Shown: piece after piece, positions 26,500 to 34,466 of the stretch
How the letters are laid out: the number at the start of each line of letters is the position of its first letter
Numbering within the stretch: position 1 is the first letter of the stretch
Source of the DNA: 62-47 sp044463945
GTDB taxonomy: Bacteria > Pseudomonadota > Alphaproteobacteria > Rhizobiales > Xanthobacteraceae
Length of the DNA: 64,000 nt
NCBI GenBank assembly: GCA_044463945.1
Contig: JBIQLW010000006.1
Coordinates: 62,001 to 126,000, forward strand
Direction of reading: 5' to 3'
The notes under the pieces: generated by a model
Seen by the model: only the letters and a program-made list of their open reading frames with translations
The model's database searches: none
Told to the model about the DNA's origin: nothing
Translations under genes and position numbers: made by a program

Positions 26500-28263
26500 A
26501 TGGTCCACGCGACATTCGGTGCCACGTTCGGAAGCGATGGCGTCACTTTCCGGTTGTGGGCGCCAGCGGCAAAGCGCGTCGAGGTGATGCTGGATGTCCC
26601 TCATGACATGCAGCGATCGGACGACGGATGGTTTGCCGCCACCGTCGCCACCACGACCGCCGGCTTGCGCTATCGGTTTCGGATCGACGGCGAGACGCAG
26701 GTTCCGGACCCTGCGTCTCATTATCAGCCGGAAGGCGTTTTCGGTCCGAGCGAGGTGATCGACCACGACAGCTATCATTGGCGCGCGACCGAATGGCGGG
26801 GGCGGCGGTGGGAAGAAGCGATCGTTCTTGAGGCGCATGTCGGCACGTTCACGACCGCCGGCACCTATCGCGCCATGGTCGAGAAGCTCGATCACCTGGT
26901 GACGACCGGAATAACGGCGCTGGAACTGATGCCGCTGGCCGATTTTCCGGGCCGCCGCAACTGGGGCTATGACGGGGTGCTGTGGTATGCACCGGCAAGC
27001 ATTTACGGGCGGCCGGACGACTTGAAGACCTTGATCGACGAAGCCCATCTGCGCGGCCTGATGGTCTTCCTCGACGTCGTCTACAATCATTTCGGGCCGG
27101 AAGGCAACTTCTTGGGCTGCTATGCGCCGGCTTTCTTTTCTCCCGCCTCGACGCCCTGGGGAAACGCCATCGACTACCGGGTCCCGCAGGTGCGGGAGTT
27201 CGCGATTGCAAACGCGCTCTCGTGGCTGAGCAATTACAGGTTCGATGGACTTCGTCTCGACGCCGTACATGCCATCGTCGAGCCGGGCGACCCGCCGTTC
27301 CTTGCCGAGTTGAGCCGGCAAGTCGGTCGCTTCGCCGCGGCGACCCGGCGAACGATCCATCTCATTCTCGAAAACGACGATAATCGCGCCACGCTGCTCG
27401 ATCCGTTGACCGATCCGCCGGACGGGCGCTATCGCGCGCAGTGGAACGATGACTATCACCACGCATGGCATGTTCTGCTGACCGGCGAGAGCACCGGCTA
27501 TTATCAGGATTATCCCGATCCCGGTCGCGGCATTGCTCGCGCCCTCGGGTCCGGATTCATCTATCAGGGGGAAGCCTCCGACCACCGCGGAGGCGAGCGC
27601 CGCGGCGAACCGAGCCGGGACCTGCCGCCGACGGCCTTCGTGGCCTTCCTCCAGAACCACGACCAGATCGGCAACCGCGCGTTCGGTGACAGGCTTGAGA
27701 CTTTAGCAGAGCCCGCCGCGATGGAAGCCGCCCTGGCGGTCACTCTGCTCGCCCCGATGCCTCCGATGCTGTTCATGGGCGAGGAATGGGGATCGCGCGC
27801 GCCCTTCCCGTTCTTTTGCGATTTCGCCGGCGATCTTGCCGAGGCGGTGCGACAAGGGCGCCGCCGCGAATTTCGCGCGGCCTATGCGACCCACGGTGAC
27901 GAGATTCCCGATCCGCTGAGTGAAGCGACATTCCACAGCGCCCGCCTCGATTGGAGCGAACTTGCCTCGCCTTCTGCTATCGGGCGGCTGTCACTGGTGC
28001 GGCGACTTCTGGCCATTCGCAAGGAACGCATCGTGCCGCATCTGGCGACGGCCCGGTTCGACGATGCCCGCATATCCGCAGCGGGGTTGCTGTCGGCGCG
28101 CTGGAGGCTCGGGACGAGTGGATCGCTCGTGCTTCTCGCCAATCTTTCCGGGACCGCGGTGCCCGCTCCCGAACCGGAACCATCCGGCGAGGTGATCTGG
28201 GGCGATCGCGACCGGGATATGATGAAACCGTGGTCGGTCATCTGGACGGCGGGAGGCGAGTGA
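26500..28263 (+). CDS. treZ: Malto-oligosyltrehalose trehalohydrolase TreZ
   Basis: Releases trehalose from maltooligosyl-trehalose, the second step of the TreY-TreZ route from glycogen. The 587-residue protein has an N-terminal CBM48-like domain (FGSDGVTFRLWAPAAKRVEVML), a GH13 barrel with ALELMPLADFPG, VFLDVVYNHFGPEGN, NYRFDGLRLDAVHAI (nucleophile Asp), HLILENDDN (acid Glu) and AFLQNHDQIGNRA, and a C-terminal beta domain. The ATG at 26500 is preceded by GAGA at a suitable distance. The stop overlaps the treY start (TGATG). Confidence 0.93.
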   Translation: MVHATFGATFGSDGVTFRLWAPAAKRVEVMLDVPHDMQRSDDGWFAATVATTTAGLRYRFRIDGETQVPDPASHYQPEGVFGPSEVIDHDSYHWRATEWRGRRWEEAIVLEAHVGTFTTAGTYRAMVEKLDHLVTTGITALELMPLADFPGRRNWGYDGVLWYAPASIYGRPDDLKTLIDEAHLRGLMVFLDVVYNHFGPEGNFLGCYAPAFFSPASTPWGNAIDYRVPQVREFAIANALSWLSNYRFDGLRLDAVHAIVEPGDPPFLAELSRQVGRFAAATRRTIHLILENDDNRATLLDPLTDPPDGRYRAQWNDDYHHAWHVLLTGESTGYYQDYPDPGRGIARALGSGFIYQGEASDHRGGERRGEPSRDLPPTAFVAFLQNHDQIGNRAFGDRLETLAEPAAMEAALAVTLLAPMPPMLFMGEEWGSRAPFPFFCDFAGDLAEAVRQGRRREFRAAYATHGDEIPDPLSEATFHSARLDWSELASPSAIGRLSLVRRLLAIRKERIVPHLATARFDDARISAAGLLSARWRLGTSGSLVLLANLSGTAVPAPEPEPSGEVIWGDRDRDMMKPWSVIWTAGGE

Positions 28264-31028
28264 TGCCGCCTGCCATCCCGCGCGCAACCTACCGTCTGCA
28301 ATTGACCGCCGAATTCGGTTTCGATGAAGCGGCGGCGATCGTGCCCTATCTCAACAGACTTGGCGTCAGCCATGTCTATACATCGCCATTTCTCAAGTCG
28401 CGACGTGGCAGCACCCACGGCTACGATGTCGTCGATCACAATGTCATCAATCCCGAACTCGGCGGCGAACAAGGGTTCGAACGACTCAATGCAGCGCTGA
28501 AGCGCGAGAATCTCGGATTGATCCTCGATTTCGTTCCCAACCACATGGGCGTGCATTTCGCCGACAATCCCTGGTGGCTCGACGTCCTCGAATGGGGCCG
28601 TTCGTCTCCCTTTGCATCCTCGTTCGACATCGACTGGAATCTGTTGCCTTTCCGCGCGCGCGGCGGGCTGTTGCTGCCGATCCTCGGCACGTCCTATGGA
28701 GAGGCGCTGGAACGGGGCGATATTCAGCTTCGCTTCGATGCCGCGACAGGCAGTTTCTCGGCGTGGTACTTCGAACACCGGCTGCCGATCGCGCCCGAGC
28801 GCTACAGCGAGATCCTGAGCGTGATCGTGGGCGAGGCCGGCGCGACCGATACGGCGATCGGACAGCAATTGATGACGATCGCCGCACGATACAAGGGCTT
28901 GCGGCGTCCGAACCGCTCTCAGGCACCGCACCTCAAGAGCGAACTGTCGCATCTCTCGGGGGCACGAACGATCATCGATCGGGGCCTTGAGGCCTATCGC
29001 GCGGGACCGGGCCGGCCGTCGCAGACATTGGCCCTGCATCATCTGCTCGAACGCCAGCACTACAAACTTGCCCACTGGCGGCTCGCCGCCAGCGATATCA
29101 ACTATCGCCGGTTCTTCGACGTCAACGATCTCGCCGGGCTTCGCGTCGAGGACGTTGCGACCTTCGAAAGGACACATCGGCTCATCAGGCGATTGATCTC
29201 CGAGGATAAAATCCAGGGCCTCCGGCTCGACCACATCGACGGCCTCCGCGATCCCGCGCAATACTGCCAGCGCCTGCAACGCCTCATCCGCACCGCGCTC
29301 GCGAATGAGCGGGCGCCCTTTTATCTGGTGGTCGAAAAAATACTCGGAGAAGGCGAGGACCTGCCGCGCTTCGCGGGCGTTCGTGGCACCACGGGATATG
29401 AATGGCTGAACACGATCACCCATGTTCTTGTGGACGCGAACGGACTTGACAGTCTCGACGGCACGCTTCACCGCGCCACCGGCATCAGGCCCGATTTCCC
29501 TCCGGTTCTTCTGGCATCGAAACGGCGCGTCCTGGAAACCCTGCTCGCCAGCGAATTCACCGTGTTGACGAGATTGCTGATCCGCATTGCCAACGGCCAT
29601 TACGCAACCCGTGATTTCTCCGCCGACAGCCTGCGTCAGGCCCTCGAACTCTATGTTCTGCACTTTCCGGTCTATCGAACCTATATCGATTCCGATGGAC
29701 CGTCGGCAACCGATCGCGCCTTGATCGACGAAACCATCACACGCGCGCGTGCACATTGGTTAAGCGCGGAGCAAAGCATCTTCGACTTTCTGCATGACGT
29801 CCTCACCATGGATCTGGCCCGGATAAAGGGCGCGGCGACCGGCAGGCCGCGCATCCGCCGCTTCGCGCTCAAGGTTCAGCAGTTCACAGGGCCGCTGATG
29901 GCCAAATCCCTGGAAGATACCGCGTTCTATCGCTATCCGCGCCTGCTCGCCCTCAACGAAGTGGGAGGAAATCCGGTCGGCAACGGGATCTCCATCAAAT
30001 CGTTTCATGCGGCGTTGTCGAAGCGGCAGAAGACATTTCCGCACGGCCTCACCGCCACCGCAACCCATGACACGAAACGCGGCGAGGATGCACGGGCGCG
30101 CCTGGCCGCGCTTCCCGAACTCGCCGGCGAATGGCGAACCTGCGTCCGGCAATGGAGGAATATCAACAGGCCATATCTTCAAAGCTGCCACGGCGGCCGC
30201 AGCCCCTCGCCTGCCTTCGAATATCTGCTGTATCAAAGCCTCGTCGGTTCCTGGCCGATCGCGTTCGATTCGTCCTTCCCGGAGCGTTTCAAAGCCTATG
30301 CCATCAAGGCGGCGCGCGAAGGCAAGCTCGAAACAAGCTGGCTCAACCCGAACACGGCCTACGATGACGGTTTGACGACATTTCTCGACCATATCCTCGA
30401 CGAGACGAATCGAGAGTTTCTGGATTCGATCACGACGTTCGTCACCCGGCTGTCGCTGCTCGGTGCGCTCAATTCGCTCAGTCAGACCACCCTGAAAGCA
30501 ACCATGCCGGGCGTGCCCGATTTCTACCAAGGCACCGAGTTCTGGGATTTATCGCTCGTCGATCCCGACAATCGCCGCCCGGTCGATTTCGCCGCGCGTC
30601 GCGCGGGCCTTGATGCGGCCGAGCCAACCGATTGGACCCATCTGGTCGAAAACTGGACGAATGGCCACCTCAAGCTGGCCTGGACCAAGGCGCTGCTCGA
30701 TACGCGCCGCGCGTTTGCCGAGGTTTTCAGCAAAGGCACATATCAGCCGCTCGTCGTCGAAGGCCCGGAGCGCGACCATGTCATCGCCTATGCACGGGAA
30801 TACGAGAAACGCGCCGTGATCGTTGCGGTCGGCCGCCGTTTTGCAGATATCACTGAGCGCGGACAGCATTGGCCACGCAGAGCGTTCGACGCAACCATCG
30901 ATACATCCGCATATGCCGTCGAGACGTTTTCAGGCGCTACGCGCGGCAGCAAACTGCTGGCAGCAGCGTTGTTCGAGCGGTTTCCCGCCGCCGTCTTGGC
31001 AGCGCACAAACTCGGCTCGGGAAAATAA
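28263..31028 (+). CDS. treY: Malto-oligosyltrehalose synthase TreY
   Basis: Isomerises the reducing end of maltooligosaccharides to a trehalose unit (GH13 family). The 921-residue protein begins PRATYRLQLTAEFGFDEAAAIVPYL, the TreY hallmark, and contains SRRGSTHGYDVVDHN, LILDFVPNHMGV, IQGLRLDHIDGLRDP (nucleophile), YLVVEKILGEGEDLP (acid/base), GTTGYEWLN, TATHDTKRGEDARARLAAL and PGVPDFYQGTEFWDLSLVDPDNRRPVDF. It is coupled to treZ by a TGATG overlap. No treX (debranching) gene lies in the window. Confidence 0.94.
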   Translation: MPPAIPRATYRLQLTAEFGFDEAAAIVPYLNRLGVSHVYTSPFLKSRRGSTHGYDVVDHNVINPELGGEQGFERLNAALKRENLGLILDFVPNHMGVHFADNPWWLDVLEWGRSSPFASSFDIDWNLLPFRARGGLLLPILGTSYGEALERGDIQLRFDAATGSFSAWYFEHRLPIAPERYSEILSVIVGEAGATDTAIGQQLMTIAARYKGLRRPNRSQAPHLKSELSHLSGARTIIDRGLEAYRAGPGRPSQTLALHHLLERQHYKLAHWRLAASDINYRRFFDVNDLAGLRVEDVATFERTHRLIRRLISEDKIQGLRLDHIDGLRDPAQYCQRLQRLIRTALANERAPFYLVVEKILGEGEDLPRFAGVRGTTGYEWLNTITHVLVDANGLDSLDGTLHRATGIRPDFPPVLLASKRRVLETLLASEFTVLTRLLIRIANGHYATRDFSADSLRQALELYVLHFPVYRTYIDSDGPSATDRALIDETITRARAHWLSAEQSIFDFLHDVLTMDLARIKGAATGRPRIRRFALKVQQFTGPLMAKSLEDTAFYRYPRLLALNEVGGNPVGNGISIKSFHAALSKRQKTFPHGLTATATHDTKRGEDARARLAALPELAGEWRTCVRQWRNINRPYLQSCHGGRSPSPAFEYLLYQSLVGSWPIAFDSSFPERFKAYAIKAAREGKLETSWLNPNTAYDDGLTTFLDHILDETNREFLDSITTFVTRLSLLGALNSLSQTTLKATMPGVPDFYQGTEFWDLSLVDPDNRRPVDFAARRAGLDAAEPTDWTHLVENWTNGHLKLAWTKALLDTRRAFAEVFSKGTYQPLVVEGPERDHVIAYAREYEKRAVIVAVGRRFADITERGQHWPRRAFDATIDTSAYAVETFSGATRGSKLLAAALFERFPAAVLAAHKLGSGK

Positions 31029-31338
31029 CAACGCGAGTTGGTCGAGTCCGGATTGAATCGAACGCTACCCAATCAGGGACTATTGATATTGTCTTCCGGC
31101 GTTGGAAATCGCCATTCGTACCGCAGTCCTATGGAACGTTGGCTTCCTAACCGTCGCCTGGCCGCGCCCATGCTCCGAAGGGCGACGTGTATACCGCCTC
31201 AGCTCATGCGGCAGGCGTGCCGCTCAGATCGCGATTGCAGTCAAACGATGCGATTCATCACTGCATGACGAAGGGAACGGCAGCGCTCAGCAAGGGTTCC
31301 TAATCAGGATCGTCCCATTTCCCATCGTTGAATTGCAC
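31029..31338. other. 310-base gap between treY and the diheme cytochrome c gene
   Basis: No convincing coding frame: in-frame starts reading into the cytochrome gene from 31102 give sequence without signal peptide or family similarity. The only structured element I see is the pair of head-to-head EcfG-type promoter motifs at 31274-31300. Confidence 0.5.
31274..31300. promoter_or_regulatory. Overlapping head-to-head EcfG-type promoter motifs
   Basis: On the plus strand GGAAC (31274-31278), 17 bases, GTT (31296-31298), ending 40 bases before the cytochrome ATG. On the minus strand, within the same bases, GGAAC (31300-31296), 16 bases, CGTT (31279-31276), an exact match to the consensus. The plus copy probably drives the cytochrome; the minus copy would fire antisense into treY. 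Confidence 0.55.
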
Positions 31339-32256
31339 ATGGCCTGGCCGCGCCTATTGTCAATTGCTATCGGCTTCTGCGGAATCGCTGCAGCGGCAAC
31401 CTGGTTCATAACCCGGCCGGTTCCGCCGTTCTCGTCGGATGACGCCCGTTTGGACACTCCCGGCGATCCGGATCGCGGACGCCTCATTTTCGCATTGGGA
31501 GATTGCGCGTCCTGCCACGCGCGGCCCGGCCAGTCGGATCGGCTTAAGCTGGGCGGCGGAATGGCTCTCGCATCCCCCTATGGAACGTTCCGCGTGCCGA
31601 ACATTTCGCCCGACCCAAAAGATGGCATCGGGTCCTGGAGTACGGCCGATCTGGCGAACGCTCTGATCGGCGGCGTCTCTCCTCAGCAAACGCATTACTA
31701 TCCCGTTTTTCCTTATCCGAGCTTTACAGGGATGCGCTTGCAAGACGTTCGCGATTTGATGGCCTACCTTCGCACGTTGCCGAAAGTTACCGGCCGTCCT
31801 CCGCCCCACGAGTTGTTTATTCTGTTTCAGATTCGCCGCTTTGTCGGATTCTGGAAGCTGCTGTTCTTTCATAAGGGACAGCAATCGACAGTGTCCCGAT
31901 CCGCCGATCCTATCCATGATCGCGGCCGCTATCTGGTCGAGAGCATCGGCCATTGCGCGGAATGTCATTCATCGCGAAACATCTTCGGGGCAATCAAGCC
32001 GCAGACCCGCTTTGCCGGCGGGATTGATCCGGAAGGCACCGGCTTCATTCCCAATATCACGCCGGCGCGGATCGGCCATTGGTCGGAAGCCGATATCGTC
32101 AGAGTGCTGACGACAGGTGAAACCCCCGACCATGGACGCGTCGGCTCGTCGATGGCCGAGGTCGTGACCAATACGGCGATGCTGCCTGATAGCGATCGGG
32201 TGGCGATCGCACGCTACCTCAAATCGCTGCCGCCGCGTCCCACTCCACGCCCCTGA
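31339..32256 (+). CDS. Membrane-anchored diheme cytochrome c
   Basis: A 305-residue protein with an N-terminal membrane anchor (LLSIAIGFCGIAAAATWFI) and two c-type heme sites: CASCH (in FALGDCASCHARPGQ) and CAECH (in ESIGHCAECHSSRN). Regions after each site (FRVPNISPDPKDGIGSWSTADLANAL; FIPNITPARIGHWSEADIVRVL) match the cytochrome subunits of periplasmic gluconate/alcohol dehydrogenase-type complexes. Its electron donor is not encoded next door; the converging oxidase operon at 32-38 kb could be the acceptor, which is inference. The start is the ATG just before the anchor. Confidence 0.85.
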   Translation: MAWPRLLSIAIGFCGIAAAATWFITRPVPPFSSDDARLDTPGDPDRGRLIFALGDCASCHARPGQSDRLKLGGGMALASPYGTFRVPNISPDPKDGIGSWSTADLANALIGGVSPQQTHYYPVFPYPSFTGMRLQDVRDLMAYLRTLPKVTGRPPPHELFILFQIRRFVGFWKLLFFHKGQQSTVSRSADPIHDRGRYLVESIGHCAECHSSRNIFGAIKPQTRFAGGIDPEGTGFIPNITPARIGHWSEADIVRVLTTGETPDHGRVGSSMAEVVTNTAMLPDSDRVAIARYLKSLPPRPTPRP

Positions 32257-32280
32257 TGAGGGCCGCGCTCAGGTGCCACT

Positions 32281-32697
32281 TCAATGCGCATACAGATGGG
32301 CTGCGACGTCTCGCGCTTCAATTTCCGAGATGCCTGTCGCGGGCATTGCCGAGCGAGGGGAAAAAGATTGCGGCGACACGATCCAGCGCGTGAGATTATC
32401 GCCGGTGTTGTTGGCGACGCCTGCGATATAGACGCGCTTGCGAAGGCCGGCCAGCGATCCGCCCACCTGCCCGTCGGCTCCCGGAACGCCGGGGATGGTA
32501 TGACAGCCGGCACACCCATATCGTCGCATGATTTGCGGCGCGGCGTCCGGATTTCCGTGGGTCAGGAGGCGCGCGACTTCGAAGCGCTGCCGCTGCGCGT
32601 TCGCGATAGCAACGGCCAGCCAGCCCGCAACGACTGCGAACGTCAGCGCCGCGAGATACGGAAACGGATGGCTATTAAACGTCCGCACGAATGACAT
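32281..32697 (-). CDS. Small membrane-anchored monoheme cytochrome c
   Basis: A 138-residue protein with one membrane helix near the N-terminus (FPYLAALTFAVVAGWLAVAIA) and one heme site CAGCH in IMRRYGCAGCHTIPGVPGADGQVGG. The later LAGLRKRVYIAGVANNTGDNLTRWIVSPQSF is typical of small class I cytochromes attached to oxidases, with the Met ligand likely in RSAMPATGI. It is the last gene of the cox operon; its start overlaps the end of ctaG by 23 bases. Confidence 0.85.
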   Translation of the reverse strand: MSFVRTFNSHPFPYLAALTFAVVAGWLAVAIANAQRQRFEVARLLTHGNPDAAPQIMRRYGCAGCHTIPGVPGADGQVGGSLAGLRKRVYIAGVANNTGDNLTRWIVSPQSFSPRSAMPATGISEIEARDVAAHLYAH

Positions 32698-33568
32698 GCG
32701 TCGCCTCCTTGCTCGAAGATGCGATCCATAGCGCAAACAAGGCCAACGCCGCTCCCGCATAAATGGTGCCGGCCGGAATCCACATCACGACACCCGCCAG
32801 TTGCTGGTCTTCCAGCGGGGTCAGCCCCCAGGCTTCCGCGGTGCGTGTTTGCGCGACGTAGAGAAGGCGCGGCGAGAATGTCATCAGCGCGCCGAGGACG
32901 CTGGTGTGCAACATGGTGAGAAAGACATGCCAGGCCGCCACGCCACGATCGCTGCGCCACAACACCGACCACCAGAACGCAACCGCGGTCGCAAGGAAAC
33001 TCAGATGCTGCAGCCGATGCAGCGATGGATCGGTCACGGCAGCATCGAACAGCACCGGCACATGCCAGACCCATATCGCAATTCCGTGAAGAATGGTGGC
33101 AAGCACTCCGCGACTGGCCAAATCCCATCCGGTTCGAATGCCTCGGCTTCTCAGGATCGCAGCAGCCCTGCGGCGCAATCCGCGCGGCAATCCCCACATC
33201 AGGACGCCGATCGGTCGCGCCGCGACGATCAGCGGGGCCGAGACGGCCATGAGAATCTCATGCTCGATCATGTGGAACGTGAAAAGATGCTCGCCGAGCC
33301 AATGCAGCGGCGAGACCAGCGCGCCGACAAGTGTAAGCCAGCCGCAGCCGAAAGCGGCGGCGCGCCACAACAGGCGCTTTCGGCTCTTGCCCGTCCGCTG
33401 CTGCAATCTCAGAAACCCGGCGATATACAGGAGACCAGCGAGCCCCAAAGGAACCACGATCCATGGATCAAAGGTCCAGATCGCACGAGTGGAATGACCG
33501 TCAGCGCCATGCGCCTCGGCGCATTGCACGCCCGCGAGCACAAAGACAATGATGATCAGCGCTGGCAC
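32675..33568 (-). CDS. ctaG: Cytochrome c oxidase assembly protein, CtaG (caa3 type)
   Basis: A 297-residue integral membrane protein of the CtaG_2/caa3_CtaG family, needed for CuB insertion or assembly of caa3 oxidases. After a signal-like start and AHGADGHSTRAIWTFDPW come about seven membrane helices. Conserved histidines appear in LHWLGEHLFTFHMIEHEILM and GIAIWVWHVPVLFDAA, with LHRLQHLSF later. It is different from the copper chaperone CtaG/Cox11. It overlaps coxP by 13 bases and is cotranscribed with the oxidase. Confidence 0.88.
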   Translation of the reverse strand: MPALIIIVFVLAGVQCAEAHGADGHSTRAIWTFDPWIVVPLGLAGLLYIAGFLRLQQRTGKSRKRLLWRAAAFGCGWLTLVGALVSPLHWLGEHLFTFHMIEHEILMAVSAPLIVAARPIGVLMWGLPRGLRRRAAAILRSRGIRTGWDLASRGVLATILHGIAIWVWHVPVLFDAAVTDPSLHRLQHLSFLATAVAFWWSVLWRSDRGVAAWHVFLTMLHTSVLGALMTFSPRLLYVAQTRTAEAWGLTPLEDQQLAGVVMWIPAGTIYAGAALALFALWIASSSKEATHVIRADV

Positions 33569-33867
33569 GGGTTCAGCACCACGGCCGCGATGCCCTGCAA
33601 CACGAGCGCAAATACGAAGACCAGCGCGATCCCGACGCCTAGTCGGCTGATGAAAGCAGCGGATCGCTCGCTTGTTCGCTTGTCAGACGCTGATACCATC
33701 AGCGCGGCAATCGTGACGGCAATTCCTCCTGTTACGGCAATCGCCAACGAGGGCGCCTGCGTCTCGCAATCGGAATAAGGAAAGATCTGGCCGAGTTGTG
33801 TCGTCACCGCCCAGACCAGCGGCGCCATGATCAGCCCGGCGCTTTTCTTCCAGTGTGCGGTTTTCAC
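33556..33867 (-). CDS. coxP: CoxP-like small membrane protein of the alternative oxidase
   Basis: A 103-residue protein with three predicted helices (about SAGLIMAPLVWAVTTQLGQIF, SLAIAVTGGIAVTIAALMV, ISRLGVGIALVFVFALVLQGIAAVVL). It starts with GTG at 33867, overlapping the coxO stop by four bases (GTGA). In the coxMNOP cluster of Bradyrhizobium a short membrane protein gene occupies this position; the name is transferred by position, size and topology, not by sequence comparison. Presumed accessory or assembly subunit. Confidence 0.65.
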   Translation of the reverse strand: MKTAHWKKSAGLIMAPLVWAVTTQLGQIFPYSDCETQAPSLAIAVTGGIAVTIAALMVSASDKRTSERSAAFISRLGVGIALVFVFALVLQGIAAVVLNPCQR

Positions 33868-34466
33868 AGGCGCGGCACCCAATAGATGCAAAGATAGATA
33901 GGAACCCACGCGAGGACGACGAAGTTCCAATACATCGTATTGTCCTCGACATCGCCGTAGCGACGTGGATTGTCGGCGTGGCGTGAGAACATCAAGGCCG
34001 TCAGCACCAGCGTCTCGATCAGATCGGTGATGAGATGCGCGGTGTGGAGCGCGAGAATCGCCCATACGACCGAGCCGTAGGCATTGTCATCCCATTTCAC
34101 CTGCATGGCCGGAAATTCATAGGCACGGAAGATCAGCGGCAATGCTCCAAGCACCGACATCACGACGAGCCCGATCCGGACCTTGGATAGCGTCTTGGCT
34201 TTTGCAAGCCGCGCCAAGATCACGTTGGGAATGAGACTTGCGAGGAGGAGTATCGTCAGCAAGGTGCCGGCCGTGAGATCCGGCAAGGGAGCGTTGAGCG
34301 GCCACTGCGCCGCAACGCTCATGAGATACAGATAGACCGCGAGCGCCAGAGCAAAGGCGGTCCCCTCGATCAGCATATAGGCCAGCGTCCCCCACCAGCC
34401 TGGGCTGGCGGAAGCCATTCCATGCAGCGGCAGATTCGCGAGATCGACGACGGGACGCACCTTCAT
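33864..34466 (-). CDS. coxO: Cytochrome c oxidase subunit III (CoxO-like)
   Basis: A 200-residue membrane protein with five or so helices. ASPGWWGTLAYMLIEGTAFALALAVYLYL is the characteristic subunit III opening with the membrane Glu, and ALHTAHLITDLIETLVLTAL and NTMYWNFVVLAWVPIYLCIYW near the C-terminus correspond to the HxxH...Y(F)W region. Short forms without the first two helices are usual in caa3 and alternative oxidases. It overlaps subunit I by four bases and coxP by four bases. Confidence 0.88.
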   Translation of the reverse strand: MKVRPVVDLANLPLHGMASASPGWWGTLAYMLIEGTAFALALAVYLYLMSVAAQWPLNAPLPDLTAGTLLTILLLASLIPNVILARLAKAKTLSKVRIGLVVMSVLGALPLIFRAYEFPAMQVKWDDNAYGSVVWAILALHTAHLITDLIETLVLTALMFSRHADNPRRYGDVEDNTMYWNFVVLAWVPIYLCIYWVPRL

